64,000 nucleotides of DNA. Source: Ecdyonurus torrentis. Taxonomy: Eukaryota; Arthropoda; Insecta; Ephemeroptera; Heptageniidae. The position numbers and the translations under genes are program-made. The stretch is from assembly GCA_949318235.1 (NCBI GenBank), contig OX439132.1, positions 8,557,453 through 8,621,452 on the forward strand, written 5' to 3'. Below the pieces are notes generated by a model. The model was given only the letters and a program-made list of their open reading frames with translations, was not told the origin of the DNA and made no database searches. Of this stretch, positions 61,688-64,000 are shown piece after piece. Position 1 is the stretch's first letter. The number at the start of each line of letters is the position of its first letter.

Positions 61688-62779
61688 ATGGAGTCTGCTT
61701 TGAAAAAAATTTACTACGATCTAAAAAATTCTGCAAGCTATGGTACAGTTAACAAGTTGTGGACGGCTTGTAATGGTAAATATGAAAAAAAGGATATTGC
61801 TGCTTGGTTACGCACACAAGATGCAAACACTTTACACAAACAGAGAAAAATTCATTTTTCTAGATCACGATACTTTGTGCCTTCCATGAATAATTTATTT
61901 CAATGCGATCTTTGTGACATGAGAACTTTATCAAAATATAATAAGGGTTATAAATTTATTCTAACGGTCATTGATGTTTTTTGTAAGAAAGCATGGGCCA
62001 TAGCTCTTAAAGATAAGTCTGGGGATACAGTCTTAAATGCATTAAAAAAAATATTTAAAGAACGTAAACCGAAATATTTACAAAGTGATAAAGGTAAAGA
62101 ATTTCTGAATTCAAAAGTTCAAAATTATTTGAAAAATGTTGGCATTAAATTTTATACCACAAACAATCCAGATACAAAAGCTGCCGTGGTTGAAAGATTT
62201 AATCGTACTCTTAAAGGTAAAATGTACAAATATTTTACATATACCTCAACTTATCAGTATTATAATATATTATCAGATTTATTACATTCGTACAATAATA
62301 CGATCCACTCAGCTATTAATAAAAAACCAAACGCTGTAAATAAACAAAATGAACGCGATGTATATCTTTATTTATATTCTGGCAAAGGTAGATATGAGAA
62401 AATAAAATCCAGAGGTGTTGTTCTTTTCAAAGTAGGACAACAGGTACGTATTTCGCGAGAAAAACTTCATTTTGAACAAGGATACAAATCTAATTGGTCA
62501 AGGGAGATATTTAAAGTGAAGTCCATAGTTAAAAGTTATCCTACACGTTACATGCTCTCTGATCAGAATGATGAAGAAATAGAAGGGAGCTTTTATGCGC
62601 AAGAACTACAACTTGTAGGTACAAGCAAAGATACGGTATACAAAATAAATAAAATACTAGGTAAGAGAGGTAAAGGTAACAGTCGGGAAATATACGTGTC
62701 GTGGTTAGGTTATCCTGCTAGCTTTAACTCCTGGATTCCTGCGAAAAATATTCAGAAACCGAGTAAAGCTAAGAAATGA
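61688..62779 (+). CDS. INT: Polinton DDE integrase with C-terminal chromodomain
   Basis: 363 residues, of the retroviral-integrase-like rve family (F54H12.3 type). Catalytic residues are visible: QCDLCDM (first Asp), YLQSDKGKEF (second Asp) and AAVVERFNRT (Glu), with 34 residues between the second Asp and the Glu. An SH3-like unit (GVVLFKVGQQVRISREK) follows, then a chromodomain near the end (YKINKILGKRG, EIYVSWLGYPASFNSWIP). The latter may steer insertion to particular chromatin. The start at 61688 follows the upstream stop by one base; the stop overlaps the next ATG by four bases (ATGA). Intact and probably functional. Confidence 0.96.
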   Translation: MESALKKIYYDLKNSASYGTVNKLWTACNGKYEKKDIAAWLRTQDANTLHKQRKIHFSRSRYFVPSMNNLFQCDLCDMRTLSKYNKGYKFILTVIDVFCKKAWAIALKDKSGDTVLNALKKIFKERKPKYLQSDKGKEFLNSKVQNYLKNVGIKFYTTNNPDTKAAVVERFNRTLKGKMYKYFTYTSTYQYYNILSDLLHSYNNTIHSAINKKPNAVNKQNERDVYLYLYSGKGRYEKIKSRGVVLFKVGQQVRISREKLHFEQGYKSNWSREIFKVKSIVKSYPTRYMLSDQNDEEIEGSFYAQELQLVGTSKDTVYKINKILGKRGKGNSREIYVSWLGYPASFNSWIPAKNIQKPSKAKK

Positions 62780-63549
62780 ATAATTTCTACCTTACCCTGC
62801 ACAGTGATCAAAACGCTATCAATGGCGTTCAAAATTCAGCAAGTTGTTTTAAAGTCTATTTAGGTCATGAAATGTTACTGCCTGGTAAATGGGAGGTAGG
62901 ACTCGCGGAAATTTATTATCCTTTAACTATGGTTATTATGACGGAAGAAGAAGCTACCATTAATGTCGAGAGTTTGGATGCGATCACAGGTGAAGTTCAG
63001 TCTGTTAATAGTTTTAGATTAAACACGAATAAGAAAGGGTTAATTATTGCAGATGCTCATCTTTTCTACTTGTTGCTCCGTGATGCTTTGCATCGTGTTA
63101 ATATTGAAATTTCGCTTGAAGATAAAGTTCGCGTACGTATGTGTTCTGAGAGTCCAAAGAAAATATATTTGAGTGAAAAAATGAGAATTTTGCTAGGATT
63201 GAATGATCGCATATATACGTTAGGCAAAACACAATTAACTGCAATGAACGGTATTAATATAAAGAGAGTCTTGCCAGAACAATTATTTATTTCTACGGAT
63301 CTTATACATCATCAAATGGTCGGAGGGACCTATGATCAAATTTTACGAAGCGTGTATATCGATCCAAAGAAGTATAGTTATGGATGCACTGGTCATGCGA
63401 GATTTGAAACCATTCAATATTACCCTGTTGATCATCAAAAAATTGATGATATTGGTATATATATAAAGGACCGATTCGGTGATTGTGTTTCATTTACTGA
63501 CGGAACTTCATCTGTAATACTTCATTTTAAAAAAGTCATAGATGGCTGA
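62776..63549 (+). CDS. Penton-like minor capsid protein of Polinton
   Basis: 257 residues. The opening FYLTLHSDQ and the block LPGKWEVGLAEIYYPLTM near residue 36 are the conserved signature of the Polinton minor capsid (single jelly-roll, penton-type) protein. Later features are SEKMRILLGL and a C-terminal strand pattern. It would form the vertices of the predicted virion together with the major capsid protein, which lies beyond the window. It overlaps the integrase by 4 bases and the next gene by 8. Assigned from motif memory, not from an alignment. Confidence 0.8.
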   Translation: MNNFYLTLHSDQNAINGVQNSASCFKVYLGHEMLLPGKWEVGLAEIYYPLTMVIMTEEEATINVESLDAITGEVQSVNSFRLNTNKKGLIIADAHLFYLLLRDALHRVNIEISLEDKVRVRMCSESPKKIYLSEKMRILLGLNDRIYTLGKTQLTAMNGINIKRVLPEQLFISTDLIHHQMVGGTYDQILRSVYIDPKKYSYGCTGHARFETIQYYPVDHQKIDDIGIYIKDRFGDCVSFTDGTSSVILHFKKVIDG

Positions 63550-64000
63550 TCAGTATACACTTTATTATATGCGACAGGCTGAGGGTCGCAATGCCGGAAG
63601 TTTCCACAGCGCAACGATGAAGGGAGATGGTTTGGGTTCCTTTCTTGGCAACTTATTTCGCAGGGTTTTCCCGCTTCTATCTAGTGGGGCTAAAGTCGTT
63701 GGCAAAGAGGCATTAAGTACAGGAGTTAATCTGTTGAAAGACGCTCTCAACGGAAGATCGTTGAAAGAAAGTGTCTTTGACAGAGTAAACCAAGCAGGCA
63801 AGAATCTTACAGAAAAAGCTGCTAGAAAAATGGAGGGCATGGTAGGTAATGGTTATAAAAGACGCAGACGAAGGAAACAGACTCAGTCTCGCTCAGCCGT
63901 GAAGAGACGAAGGGTCAGTAAGAAACCTAGAAAGAAAAGACGTACATCGCTCATTGTTAGACGAAGAAAAAGGAAAAACACACGTGATATTTTCGGTTAA
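63542..64000 (+). CDS. Basic core-like protein with amphipathic middle, Polinton virion gene
   Basis: 152 residues; the stop is exactly the last three bases of the window. The middle (GDGLGSFLGNLFRRVFPLL) is a glycine-started amphipathic helix; the C-terminal third is Arg/Lys-rich (YKRRRRRKQ, KKPRKKRRT, VRRRKRKNTR). This pairing recalls adenovirus pVI/pVII-type internal proteins, with membrane-active and DNA-condensing parts, but no homology is claimed. It starts inside the penton frame. Confidence 0.8.
   Translation: MADQYTLYYMRQAEGRNAGSFHSATMKGDGLGSFLGNLFRRVFPLLSSGAKVVGKEALSTGVNLLKDALNGRSLKESVFDRVNQAGKNLTEKAARKMEGMVGNGYKRRRRRKQTQSRSAVKRRRVSKKPRKKRRTSLIVRRRKRKNTRDIFG

Larger units (their letters stand above)
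49821..64000 (+). mobile_element. Polinton/Maverick (adintovirus-like) element, left and central part; right end outside the window
   Basis: Defined by the hallmark set of protein-primed PolB, FtsK/HerA-type packaging ATPase, chromodomain DDE integrase and penton-like minor capsid protein, here with three small basic accessory genes and one antisense gene. All plus-strand frames are intact. The left limit is a guess, set at the start of a duplicated repeat unit; no terminal inverted repeat or 6-bp target duplication can be shown because the right end is missing. Major capsid protein and adenain-type protease are not in the window. Confidence 0.85.

Noticed and set aside
59317..64000. Polinton major capsid protein and adenain-type protease
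   Set aside because: Looked for and not found; no frame here has their features, and they are expected beyond the window.

Overview
The window is nuclear DNA of an animal, most likely an arthropod. It is AT-rich and full of microsatellites. It carries introns with GT-AG ends and conserved phases, a BTB protein with the arthropod-type 'CLRWN' start, and fossil LINE, SINE, Penelope-like and foldback elements. I cannot name the species; insect is my best guess.

Layout. (1) 350-16586, plus strand: 31 exons of HEATR1/UTP10, the HEAT-repeat factor of the small-subunit processome. All but the first ~45-50 codons are present, and every exon joins in phase. Its introns hold foldback MITEs, a LINE 3' fragment, a tRNA-derived SINE and, at 14.78-15.1 kb, a Penelope-like fragment that can fold a complete type I hammerhead ribozyme on the minus strand. 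(2) 16.6-20.07 kb: intergenic, with a 264-bp TTTC array, a MITE with ~97-bp near-perfect inverted arms, and next to it a 659-bp element with TTAA ends. (3) 20068-23568, minus strand: a seven-exon BTB protein whose C terminus looks like the CHDNT/HMG-like domain of Mi-2/CHD chromatin remodellers. (4) 25860-37933, minus strand: 12 exons of RECK, the GPI-anchored cysteine-rich Kazal protein; its signal-peptide exon is not seen. (5) 37.9-49.8 kb: AT-rich, simple repeats, no gene I can support. (6) About 49.8 kb to the window end: most of the early and middle part of an apparently intact Polinton/Maverick (adintovirus-like) element.

The Polinton part holds protein-primed DNA polymerase B, packaging ATPase, a small basic/hydrophobic protein, a Pro-rich basic protein, a chromodomain integrase, a penton-like minor capsid protein and a basic core-like protein. 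The genes after the ATPase are packed with 1-2 nt gaps or 4-8 nt overlaps, and no frame is broken. The major capsid and protease genes are not in the window and would be expected beyond base 64000.

The most unusual architecture is at the left of this element. A TATA box and a 26-nt first exon join in phase, across a 4.36-kb intron, to the polymerase exon that begins inside a zinc finger. The intron contains an antisense three-exon gene of 337 codons with no family I recognise, plus a T-rich tract with a 361-bp tandem repeat. Both promoters share an AGTATA-AAGCG motif. Upstream lies a duplicated ~279-bp unit, each copy with its own long inverted repeat. How this gene and these repeats serve the element is inference.
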